Below, piece after piece: positions 36,399 to 43,627 of a stretch of 64,000 nt of DNA (position 1 is its first letter; each line of letters begins with the position of its first letter). The notes beneath the pieces are model-generated. The model worked only from the letters and a program-made list of their open reading frames with translations. It was not told where the DNA came from and did no database searches. This DNA is from Sulfobacillus benefaciens (GTDB lineage: Bacteria > Bacillota > Sulfobacillia > Sulfobacillales > Sulfobacillaceae). Made by a program: the position numbers and the translations under genes. The stretch is from positions 55,372 to 119,371 of the forward strand of contig PXYW01000008.1 of the NCBI GenBank assembly GCA_003023695.1, written 5' to 3'.

Positions 36399-37352
36399 CT
36401 AATTATATTGGATGCGGGGATCCAGCAAGCCATAGGCGAGATCGGCTAACAAATTGCCTAAAATTAAGAGGGCGGCACTGATAAGCAAGGCGGCCATTTG
36501 TACCGGATAATCGCGATCATTCAGCGCACTGAGAAAGAGGCGGCCCATCCCAGGCCAAGCAAAAATTTCTTCGGTAATGACCGCGCCGCCAAAGAATCCG
36601 GGAAGATCCATACCGATAATAGTGACGATGGGCAACAAGGCATTTTTGAGGGCGTGTTTTAATACCACGCTGCGTTCTTTGAGCCCTTTGGCTTTTGCGG
36701 TGCGAATGTAATCCTGGCGAATGACTTCCAAGAGCCCGGACCGCATAAAACGGCTCCAACCCGCCAAACTCCCTAATCCGAGGACCGTGGTGGGTAAAAT
36801 AAGATGGCGAAGCAGTTCCCATAAGGAGGGAGGGTAAAATTCGGAATACATGCCAGCGACCGGCAACCACCCGAGTTTCACCGCAAAAATCATTTGGAGC
36901 AACAACCCGAAGAAAAAGCTGGGCATGGCCCAAGCAAAAAAGGATAAGAACGAAAAAGTGTAATCAAACAGGGAATATTGGTGAGTGGCCGAATAAATGC
37001 CGAGCGGGATGCCCAAACACAGGGACACCAAGAATGCCGACCCCATCAATATCAACGTGTTCGGCAGTCGCTCGCCAATCAACTGAATGACCGGTTGTCC
37101 GCTGAAATAACTATAGCCCCAATTTCCATGCAATAATGCCCACAACCATTTGAAATAACGGACGTACCAGGGTTGGTTGAGCCCCAGCTGTTTGGCCAAC
37201 ACGGCGATTTGCGATTGCGTCACGTGGGGATTGTGCAAGTACATGGATAAGGGTCCGCCCGGGGCTAAATTCATAATGAAGTATGTGACAATGGTGACCA
37301 GGAAGAGTAAAGGAATTGCCTGGATCATGCGCTGTAGTGCATATTTTGTCAT
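36399..37352 (-). CDS. Peptide/nickel ABC transporter permease, DppB type
   Basis: 317 residues, six helices, the family N-terminus (YALQRMIQAIPLLFLVTIVT) and the EAA loop DYIRTAKAKGLKERSVVLKH. AGAGGAG precedes the ATG at 37352. The gene starts 21 bases beyond a strong intercistronic hairpin that separates it from the binding-protein gene. Confidence 0.9.
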   Translation of the reverse strand: MTKYALQRMIQAIPLLFLVTIVTYFIMNLAPGGPLSMYLHNPHVTQSQIAVLAKQLGLNQPWYVRYFKWLWALLHGNWGYSYFSGQPVIQLIGERLPNTLILMGSAFLVSLCLGIPLGIYSATHQYSLFDYTFSFLSFFAWAMPSFFFGLLLQMIFAVKLGWLPVAGMYSEFYPPSLWELLRHLILPTTVLGLGSLAGWSRFMRSGLLEVIRQDYIRTAKAKGLKERSVVLKHALKNALLPIVTIIGMDLPGFFGGAVITEEIFAWPGMGRLFLSALNDRDYPVQMAALLISAALLILGNLLADLAYGLLDPRIQYN

Positions 37353-37372
37353 AAATCTACTCCTCTCAGGTG

Positions 37373-37402
37373 GGTAAGGGACGACATCGTTCGTCCCTTA
37401 CC
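37373..37402 (-). promoter_or_regulatory. Intercistronic hairpin between binding protein and permease genes
   Basis: A perfect 12-pair stem GGTAAGGGACGA/TCGTCCCTTACC with a six-base loop and no T-run. Such elements typically stabilise the upstream transcript and give excess binding protein over permease. Confidence 0.6.
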
Positions 37403-37428
37403 GCACCCCATCGCCGATCTCTCTGTGG

Positions 37429-39039
37429 TTACTGTAAAGACCAGTCCCAGGGAGGGGTATTGCCAAAAGTGGTTTGAATATATCCATGCAGGTGTGTCGA
37501 AATGGCCGTGTCATCTTTGTACCAAAACAGGAAGATCAGGGGTAACGTCTTTTGTTCCAGCAACTGGATTTGGTCATACACCTTTCTGCGGGCGGGGCGG
37601 CTGCTGAGTGTGACGCCTTCCGCTTGCAGTTTGTCCATGGTGTAATTAATGTACCGCTCGCTATTTTCTTGCGGCGAGGGCTGGAAGGGGCTCTTGGGCA
37701 CATACTCGGAGTTGAAATCGATGGTGTCATCGGGGAAGACGCCTTGTCCCCAGGAGAAGATCAATGCTTCGTCCTTGCCGTTCACCTGGGGTCCCGGGTT
37801 CGAGGGCGTGCCGTTGCCAAAGACGATCGACCATCCGGCCGTATGCACAGGGGCATAGACCCCAATTTTTTCCCAATCTTGGGATACCACCTGGGCGATG
37901 TTCATATCGCTTTGCGAGGTAGATCCAGTCCAAATGGGCACGGTGAGTTCTTGCCCATCTTTATAGAGCCAACCGCCAGCGCCTTTGGTGAACCCATCGG
38001 CGGCGAGAATTTGTGCAGCTTTTTGTAAATCGAAGGACCGGTGCGGCACATTGGGGTCATAGAAGTAGCCACCGGGCACTTGGTCTCCGTGGGCGACGAC
38101 CGCCATGCCATGCATGATGTCGGTGACGATTTGCTGTTTGGGAGTGGCCCAATCTAACGCCCGACGGACATTGACGTCTTTGAGGAAATGATCTTCATCC
38201 AATTGAATCAAATTGTACGTCGGTTCCAGGGTTTTGACGATATTGTAGCCGTGCAGGGTATTAATCTCGGAAATATCGGCGGCCGGGATTCCTCCCATGG
38301 TTAATTTCCCGGTGGCAAGCATATTAAATTGCGTATCCGAGTTGGGCACAATTTGTACAATGATCTTCTTGATGTGAACCGGGGGCCCGAACCAATGGGG
38401 ATTGGGGGCAAATGTCAACTGCTCGTCCGTCACCCACTTGGTTAGGATGTATGGTCCATCGACCACGGGGGTGCCTTTGTCGTAAATCCCATGATTGATT
38501 TGGGCCGGCGTCCACTTGTCAAAAATATGCTTGGGCACAATCGTGCCCGATCCCACCGTGGAGTAAAAGGGGGCATAGGGCTGGGTGAGTTGGAACACCA
38601 CTTTGTGCGGCCCCTCCGCAACTACGTTTTTCACGTAGTTCCACCCCGTATCATACGTGATCTGGATTTTGGGATTGGTCATGTAATGCCAGGTATACAC
38701 CACGTCGGCCGAGGTCAGGGGCGTCCCGTCAGACCACTCAGCTTTGGGATTGAGATTAAACGTGTATTCCAGACCGTTTTTGGACTCGGACCATGACGTG
38801 GCAATGCCGGGCGCCCAGGTATCTTTATACGAAAGATAAATGAGCCCCAAATCCATCAGCGTCGTCGGAACGTTGTCCACCGCTAAAGCGCCCAGCGCGG
38901 GCGTCAAGTTGTCCGGATTTTGGCCAATCGCTTCGACGAGCGGAGGACTGCTGGCAGCACTCGAGGGCGCCGAACCACATCCGGCTAACCCCGCTGACAG
39001 AAGACCAGCAGCCATGATCGGCGCTGCCCATTTTTTCAT
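37429..39039 (-). CDS. Peptide-binding lipoprotein of ABC importer (SBP family 5)
   Basis: About 536 residues. The lipoprotein signal is MKKWAAPIMAAGLLSAGLAGC, a typical lipobox with Cys21, followed by a Ser/Ala linker and the SBP_bac_5 fold (LEYTFNLNPKAEWSDGTPLT is characteristic). It captures oligopeptides or nickel complexes at the outer face of the membrane. GAGGAGG sits eight bases before the ATG at 39039; a TTG at 39057 would place that site inside the gene. It leads the DppB-DppC operon. Confidence 0.9.
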   Translation of the reverse strand: MKKWAAPIMAAGLLSAGLAGCGSAPSSAASSPPLVEAIGQNPDNLTPALGALAVDNVPTTLMDLGLIYLSYKDTWAPGIATSWSESKNGLEYTFNLNPKAEWSDGTPLTSADVVYTWHYMTNPKIQITYDTGWNYVKNVVAEGPHKVVFQLTQPYAPFYSTVGSGTIVPKHIFDKWTPAQINHGIYDKGTPVVDGPYILTKWVTDEQLTFAPNPHWFGPPVHIKKIIVQIVPNSDTQFNMLATGKLTMGGIPAADISEINTLHGYNIVKTLEPTYNLIQLDEDHFLKDVNVRRALDWATPKQQIVTDIMHGMAVVAHGDQVPGGYFYDPNVPHRSFDLQKAAQILAADGFTKGAGGWLYKDGQELTVPIWTGSTSQSDMNIAQVVSQDWEKIGVYAPVHTAGWSIVFGNGTPSNPGPQVNGKDEALIFSWGQGVFPDDTIDFNSEYVPKSPFQPSPQENSERYINYTMDKLQAEGVTLSSRPARRKVYDQIQLLEQKTLPLIFLFWYKDDTAISTHLHGYIQTTFGNTPPWDWSLQ

Positions 39040-39117
39040 CGAGTAAAACCTCCTCAATAATAGTGATCACCAAGGGAGAGTATTCGCTATGGTTCATCAA
39101 AATTCCTGCTCATTCGG

Positions 39118-39141
39118 TATGGACCACTGAACCAATTTGCA
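39118..39141 (-). repeat. Duplicated element, copy 1
   Basis: Directly after the acetyltransferase stop and 80 bases before the binding-protein gene. The minus strand contains AGTGGTCCATACC preceded by AATTGG and followed after a few bases by AGCAGGAATTTT. The copy at 40381-40404 is alike in all three blocks. GGT-CCAT-ACC is palindromic. Confidence 0.5.
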
Positions 39142-39142
39142 A

Positions 39143-40270
39143 TTAGATATAATTCAAGTCATGGGTCCAAGGGAAAGGCAGCCCCAAACCATCTGGCGAG
39201 GCATTAAATAAGTAGCCAGGAATATCGGCTCGCGACAAGGTTACTGCGTCACCGCGAGGACTGCTGCCCGTCCACATTTGGTCTGGGTCCTGGGTAAGAT
39301 TCAAACCGCGTCCATAGCGTTCCTGAATTAAGGATTGGATCTGAGCGAGAAGGCTTTGCAGACTGAGAATTCTTACGGTGCCTTGCAATGGGGTTGTAGC
39401 CAACTTTACGCCGTGAGAGGTTATTAGTGACGCCAAGACCTGATCTTGACGATGGAAATTCACCACAACGGTTTTGTTGGCAAAAGCGTTAAGAATATAG
39501 GGCATACTCGCTAACACCGTGAGCGAGTTGCCCCCCCATTCCATTACCGTGACTGGGGCTGAAGAGCCGGGGGAGCGGTAAGCGACCACGTATCCCGTGA
39601 TCTCTTTGTGGTCAGAGATGGTGAATAACCGTTGATCATAGCGAGGCCGGGCAAACCATAGCGAGTCCAACAATGTCGCCATATGCGGCACAGTTCTACG
39701 AAAGCGGTTGGCTTGGCGCCAATATATCGGGGCAAGCGTCGATGCCCATTGGGAGCGCTCTGGCGCCCCGATCTCTTCAACGACGGCGGTCACCAATCCT
39801 TTGAGATCCTGGATGATAGGCCCTAATGCATCTGCCGTGAGCGTAACTTCGTACATCGATCCTACAGGAACGGCATCAAGACGCCGATACAGCCCACGTT
39901 CACCGGAGATCAAGGCCAAAGGGTACTCTTGCCGCGTCAAGTCATCAAAAATCCGGTTTAAAATTTTAGTGGCAATTCCCCGTCTTTCGAACGCTGGCAG
40001 CGTGGCAACGCACCCTATAGAAGCTACTGGCAATTCTATACCGTCGATAGCCAAGACTTGAGGGTAAACGCCTGCCATGCTAACCACCTGATTATCGATG
40101 GCGGCATAATAAAGGTTCTGGGCATTATTTAAGGCAAACAGGTGCGGAAACTCCAAGGCCATACCTTCATGGGGAGGTGCTGAGGGCCGGTAGACAGAAT
40201 TTAACATGGACAATAATGTCAAAATATCTTTAGTCGATGACGCTTGAGAAATGATCAAAGAATCACTCAC
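39143..40270 (-). CDS. GNAT N-acetyltransferase, Eis-like
   Basis: About 375 residues. The N-terminal GNAT acetyl-CoA site is VATLPAFERRGIATKILNRI, followed by LALISGERGLYRRLDAV. The large size with a second GNAT-like half resembles Eis-type proteins without their terminal sterol-carrier-like domain. GTG 40270 is favoured, since GAGG lies eight bases upstream; the frame is open to 40279. The acceptor is unknown. It sits between a DMT exporter gene and a peptide importer operon. Confidence 0.75.
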   Translation of the reverse strand: MSDSLIISQASSTKDILTLLSMLNSVYRPSAPPHEGMALEFPHLFALNNAQNLYYAAIDNQVVSMAGVYPQVLAIDGIELPVASIGCVATLPAFERRGIATKILNRIFDDLTRQEYPLALISGERGLYRRLDAVPVGSMYEVTLTADALGPIIQDLKGLVTAVVEEIGAPERSQWASTLAPIYWRQANRFRRTVPHMATLLDSLWFARPRYDQRLFTISDHKEITGYVVAYRSPGSSAPVTVMEWGGNSLTVLASMPYILNAFANKTVVVNFHRQDQVLASLITSHGVKLATTPLQGTVRILSLQSLLAQIQSLIQERYGRGLNLTQDPDQMWTGSSPRGDAVTLSRADIPGYLFNASPDGLGLPFPWTHDLNYI

Positions 40271-40380
40271 GGGTTCCACCTCGTTTATGGCTTAAAAAAC
40301 TTAGGCAATTGAATAACTTTCTCCAGGCTGAGTCACGGGTATTAGACTTTCGCGGTGAATGGAGAAAAATCCTGCTTGAA

Positions 40381-40404
40381 GGTATGGACCACTAATCCAA
40401 TTTT
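40381..40404 (-). repeat. Duplicated element, copy 2
   Basis: Second copy of AGTGGTCCATACC with flanking AATTGG and AGCAGGATTTTT, just after the DMT gene stop and 110 bases before the acetyltransferase start. Confidence 0.5.
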
Positions 40405-41240
40405 TACGTTCCGTGGAATGACGAAGAGACTTCGTGCCAAATAAGGCCACTGATCATTAACACGCCACCGAGAAGGCCGGCCAGAGTTAATGAACGGTGG
40501 CCGATAGAGACCCCAATGATGACGGCAAATAAGGGTTCCAAAGTAAATATGAGCCCTGTCTCAAAAGAGGACAGGCGGGTTTGCGCCCAAGTTTGGATGA
40601 ACATAGCGATTGCTGAGGCAACGGCGCCGGTATACAGTACGCTCAATATTATTCCCAGGGAAGGCGGGGGAAGGTGTTGAAATCCCGCCGGAATAAGGCT
40701 GAGCAAAGCAGTAATTCCGAGTTCGACGGCGGTAAATTTCATGAGGGAGCTTTGCTCGGGAAGATTTGCGGTGGCCAGCACCTGGCCTGCCAGCGCGATT
40801 GCCGTGCCGAGTATCATAAAGTCCCCTGCATTGATTCCCCCATGAGGGGATAATAACAGAGCTAGACCTATCACCACCATGGTACTAACGCCCCACATTC
40901 TGCGCGGGATGGATTGTCGATACCACACCGCTGTCAGAATTGGGATAAACAGAATATTTAGGGACGTTAAAAACGCAGCCCGATCCGGTCCCGTAAATTT
41001 CATGCCCAAAGTCTGCAATCCAAAGGCGGCAAAGAGCCAAATGCCAGCAAAAATGGCTTTTTTCCATGGCAACGGTTTCTTATCCCGTAGGGCCCATGGC
41101 AAAATAACTAGGGTAGCAATCCCGAAGCGCATCGCAATAAACCAAAATGGCGGTATCTCAGCGATGGCCTGTTTGACAATAAGAAACGTGGATCCCCAAA
41201 TTGCGGTCACCAAAATTAAACTAAGGCGGCGTGCCAGCAT
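40404..41240 (-). CDS. EamA/DMT-family transporter
   Basis: 278 residues, ten predicted helices in two EamA repeats. The N-terminal LVTAIWGSTFLIVK and second-half GLIFTLEPLFAVIIG are typical of drug/metabolite exporters such as RhaT/YdcZ relatives. It likely exports a metabolite or amino acid across the membrane; the substrate is not inferable. It precedes the acetyltransferase on the same strand. Confidence 0.88.
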   Translation of the reverse strand: MLARRLSLILVTAIWGSTFLIVKQAIAEIPPFWFIAMRFGIATLVILPWALRDKKPLPWKKAIFAGIWLFAAFGLQTLGMKFTGPDRAAFLTSLNILFIPILTAVWYRQSIPRRMWGVSTMVVIGLALLLSPHGGINAGDFMILGTAIALAGQVLATANLPEQSSLMKFTAVELGITALLSLIPAGFQHLPPPSLGIILSVLYTGAVASAIAMFIQTWAQTRLSSFETGLIFTLEPLFAVIIGVSIGHRSLTLAGLLGGVLMISGLIWHEVSSSFHGT

Positions 41241-41457
41241 TGCTCTTCATTTCCTCGTTGACATAGTTCCTATAATTTATCATGCACTTCGAGTCGACGG
41301 AATGCTTAACATAGACTAAGGATGTTGTGCCTTAGTCGCCGATATTGGACAGCGATACCAAATCTGCCAATATAAACTCTGTGAATTGCGACAGGAACCG
41401 CAAGTTTCGTGTCGAATAATCTTGAGAAGCATGGCGACGTGGTGAGGTGACAAGTGA

Positions 41458-41988
41458 ATGGTGTTGGCCCCGATTGGCCATTACCGGCGAATACGACGGT
41501 TGAAGTATGAGGATCTAAAAATGTTAGTGGGTTGGGATAGTGATGTGGAAATCAATCGACTAACCGGACGCAAATTTCATGAAACGCGTGTAGAAGATTG
41601 GTGGCAAGCCATAGTTCGGGATCGATCACGGATTGGATTTGCCATAATGGATGATGAAGGTCGCCTTATCGGCGATGTGGAACTTGAGCACATTTCCTGG
41701 CGAATCAAAGAAGCTGAGCTACGTATTGCCATAGGCGACAAAACATATTGGGGCCGAGGCTTCGGAACTGAGGCAGTGTTGGAGGTGTTGCACGTGGCAT
41801 TTGACGGCATGAGTCTAGAACGGATTTATCTTCGGGTTCAGGAAGACAACGAACGAGCCATACGCTCCTATGCCAAAGCAGGATTCAAAAAAATTGCCCG
41901 GTTGGTGGCCAACGGTCGCTTAGCCGGCAATTCCGACCTGGTATTAATGGAAGTGCTTCGGGACACCGCTACTCTGGCAAGCGGTTAA
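41458..41988 (+). CDS. GNAT acetyltransferase, RimJ/RimL-like
   Basis: 176 residues. The acetyl-CoA loop is TYWGRGFGTEAVLEVLHVAF, followed by ERIYLRVQEDNERAIRSYAK, both standard for this group that modifies N-termini, antibiotics or small amines. GAGGTG lies about nine bases upstream of the ATG. The 3' end overlaps the convergent lipoprotein gene by 20 bases. Confidence 0.87.
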   Translation: MVLAPIGHYRRIRRLKYEDLKMLVGWDSDVEINRLTGRKFHETRVEDWWQAIVRDRSRIGFAIMDDEGRLIGDVELEHISWRIKEAELRIAIGDKTYWGRGFGTEAVLEVLHVAFDGMSLERIYLRVQEDNERAIRSYAKAGFKKIARLVANGRLAGNSDLVLMEVLRDTATLASG

Positions 41989-42880
41989 TGGCCTGGTTGG
42001 CGACCATAGGGTTTACTGCCAAATCGTAAGATGGCCATAAGGATTGCACTCCCAACAGATTGATCTGGCGTTGATAAAGCGAGCGCGGCAACATGACTGT
42101 GACGGGCCACATCTGATATTTTTGACTCAGCCGAATCAGCTTGGCTTCTCGTGTGCTGGGAATGGTTGGGGTTTGCACCAGAGACGTGATAACACGGGCA
42201 GACGATGTGTTGATATACCATAACGCAAGATTCACAGCGCTTACAAATGGCAATGCTAAAGGAGACTTGCCCGCGATGACCATCGCCGGGATCGGGCCGG
42301 TGGCGCCTCCTATCCATGCTAATACACTGGTCTTGGGATCCTCCTTTTGTAATACCTGCCATTCGGATAGGGTGACGATAGCCCAGGGCAATTCATAATC
42401 GCGCCACACCGCGGTCATTTGTCCTATAGAGAGGGCATCCAGGTTCGAAGGCACGACATGGTGCGCTTTGAAAATCGCGGTAATGATAGGGATCCACGGC
42501 GTGACCCCTGAACTGTACGCGACTGGCATGTGGTTCAGGGAGCGCAGACGGAAGTGCGGATCTGAACGCGGGGCAACTAAAACCGCATCGGGTTTTTGTG
42601 CCACCAGACCCACGATAGGGTAACGCGTACCAGCAGTTTCGACCCAAAGAGACGCATTTTTGGGCTGAGACACCCATTTGACGCGAATGTGTTGGTTGGC
42701 GTAAAGCCCTAACTTTTGTGCCACAGTCAAGGGCAATGACGCCAAACTCGAGGGTTCTTCTACATACACGTTGATGGAGGGATAGGAAGGGGGTGGCGGA
42801 GCGGCGGCTCGTCCGCAGCCACTCATCATCAGCGCCAACGCTAACAATAAACTCACACCTTGCAGTCGCTTAGAAATCAC
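41969..42880 (-). CDS. Putative ABC-transporter substrate-binding lipoprotein
   Basis: 303 residues. The lipobox is in LALALMMSGC (cysteine near 22), followed by a proline-rich linker (APPPPSYP) and an NMT1/SsuA-like periplasmic-binding fold starting SINVYVEEPSSLASLPLTVA. No permease or ATPase gene is adjacent, so it may serve a transporter encoded elsewhere or be a non-transport sensor. The central region WIGGATGPIPAMVIA fits the hinge of such proteins. Confidence 0.7.
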   Translation of the reverse strand: MISKRLQGVSLLLALALMMSGCGRAAAPPPPSYPSINVYVEEPSSLASLPLTVAQKLGLYANQHIRVKWVSQPKNASLWVETAGTRYPIVGLVAQKPDAVLVAPRSDPHFRLRSLNHMPVAYSSGVTPWIPIITAIFKAHHVVPSNLDALSIGQMTAVWRDYELPWAIVTLSEWQVLQKEDPKTSVLAWIGGATGPIPAMVIAGKSPLALPFVSAVNLALWYINTSSARVITSLVQTPTIPSTREAKLIRLSQKYQMWPVTVMLPRSLYQRQINLLGVQSLWPSYDLAVNPMVANQAINRLPE

Positions 42881-42975
42881 GGGCTTTCTCTCCCTAGCGC
42901 CATATTAGGACGTCCTCTAGACACCATATGGCGGTTTTAAGCTATTCAGACATGAGAGATGCAAGAAAACCAAAA

Positions 42976-43003
42976 TTGACAGGCACCAGCGGTTCGCTAT
43001 AAT
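42976..43003 (+). promoter_or_regulatory. Promoter of groES
   Basis: Consensus TTGACA (42976-42981), 16 bases and TATAAT (42998-43003). No CIRCE element (the TTAGCACTC/GAGTGCTAA pair) is present. Confidence 0.85.
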
Positions 43004-43078
43004 GTTAGTTGCCACCGAAATGTTGGCCCATTGACCTTTGCAGTCCCATTTTCAGAAGAACCAAGGAGGAACGTTGCA

Positions 43079-43345
43079 ATGCAGGTGCAACCGTTGGGAG
43101 ATCGTGTATTAGTAAAACTGGTAAGTGAGCAAGAACGGACACAAAGCGGGATATACATACCGGACACCGCTAAGGACAAGCCGCAGACCGGTCTAGTGGT
43201 CGCAGTAGGCGACAGCGAAGACATCAAGGTATCTAATGGTCAAAAGGTGCTGTTTGCGAAGTTTGCCGGAACCGAAATTAAAATCGGCAACGAAGAGCAC
43301 CTGATTTTATCGTCAGATGATATTCTTGCTGTGGTTGCTGATTAG
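43079..43345 (+). CDS. groES: Co-chaperonin GroES
   Basis: 88 residues, slightly shorter than usual. N-terminal QPLGDRVLVKL, the mobile-loop region EQERTQSGIYIPDTAKDKPQ, and the conserved GLVVAVG and C-terminal LSSDDILAVV are all present. It caps GroEL. AAGGAGG is nine bases before the ATG. GroEL is not encoded next to it; a T-box leader and valS follow instead. Confidence 0.9.
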   Translation: MQVQPLGDRVLVKLVSEQERTQSGIYIPDTAKDKPQTGLVVAVGDSEDIKVSNGQKVLFAKFAGTEIKIGNEEHLILSSDDILAVVAD

Positions 43346-43371
43346 GTAGGGCACCATACTAGGAAAAATAC

Positions 43372-43597
43372 TCGGCTGATGACGGGAAAAACCAAGTGCA
43401 GTCTGGCATAGAGAGTGAAGGATTTGGTGAAACTTCATCTGGGCTGCCTTGGGGGTGAACCCCGAGGTATTTTGGCAGTGCTCGCCACAAACCAAAACGG
43501 GACCGCCCGTTATCGCGATACGAGGCGCTTGTTTGCGCAAATTAAGGTGGTACCGCGAGATAACTCTCTTCGCCCTTAAGCGAAGGGAGTTGTTTTT
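43372..43597 (+). promoter_or_regulatory. T-box leader of valS
   Basis: The T-box sequence AAGGTGGTACCGCGAGA (43544-43560) precedes an intrinsic terminator, AACTCTCTTCGC/GCGAAGGGAGTT plus five T (43562-43597). Upstream sequence can fold as stem I, with AGAGAG and GGTGAAA elements. GTA at 43467-43469, within GAGGTATTTT, is a candidate valine specifier. Uncharged tRNA-Val would favour the antiterminator. Confidence 0.9.
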
Positions 43598-43627
43598 GCG
43601 TCACGGACCCAGTCCAAGGAGGCCCCC

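Noticed and set aside
42940..43079. CIRCE or HrcA operator at groES
   Set aside because: No TTAGCACTC/GAGTGCTAA pair in the region.
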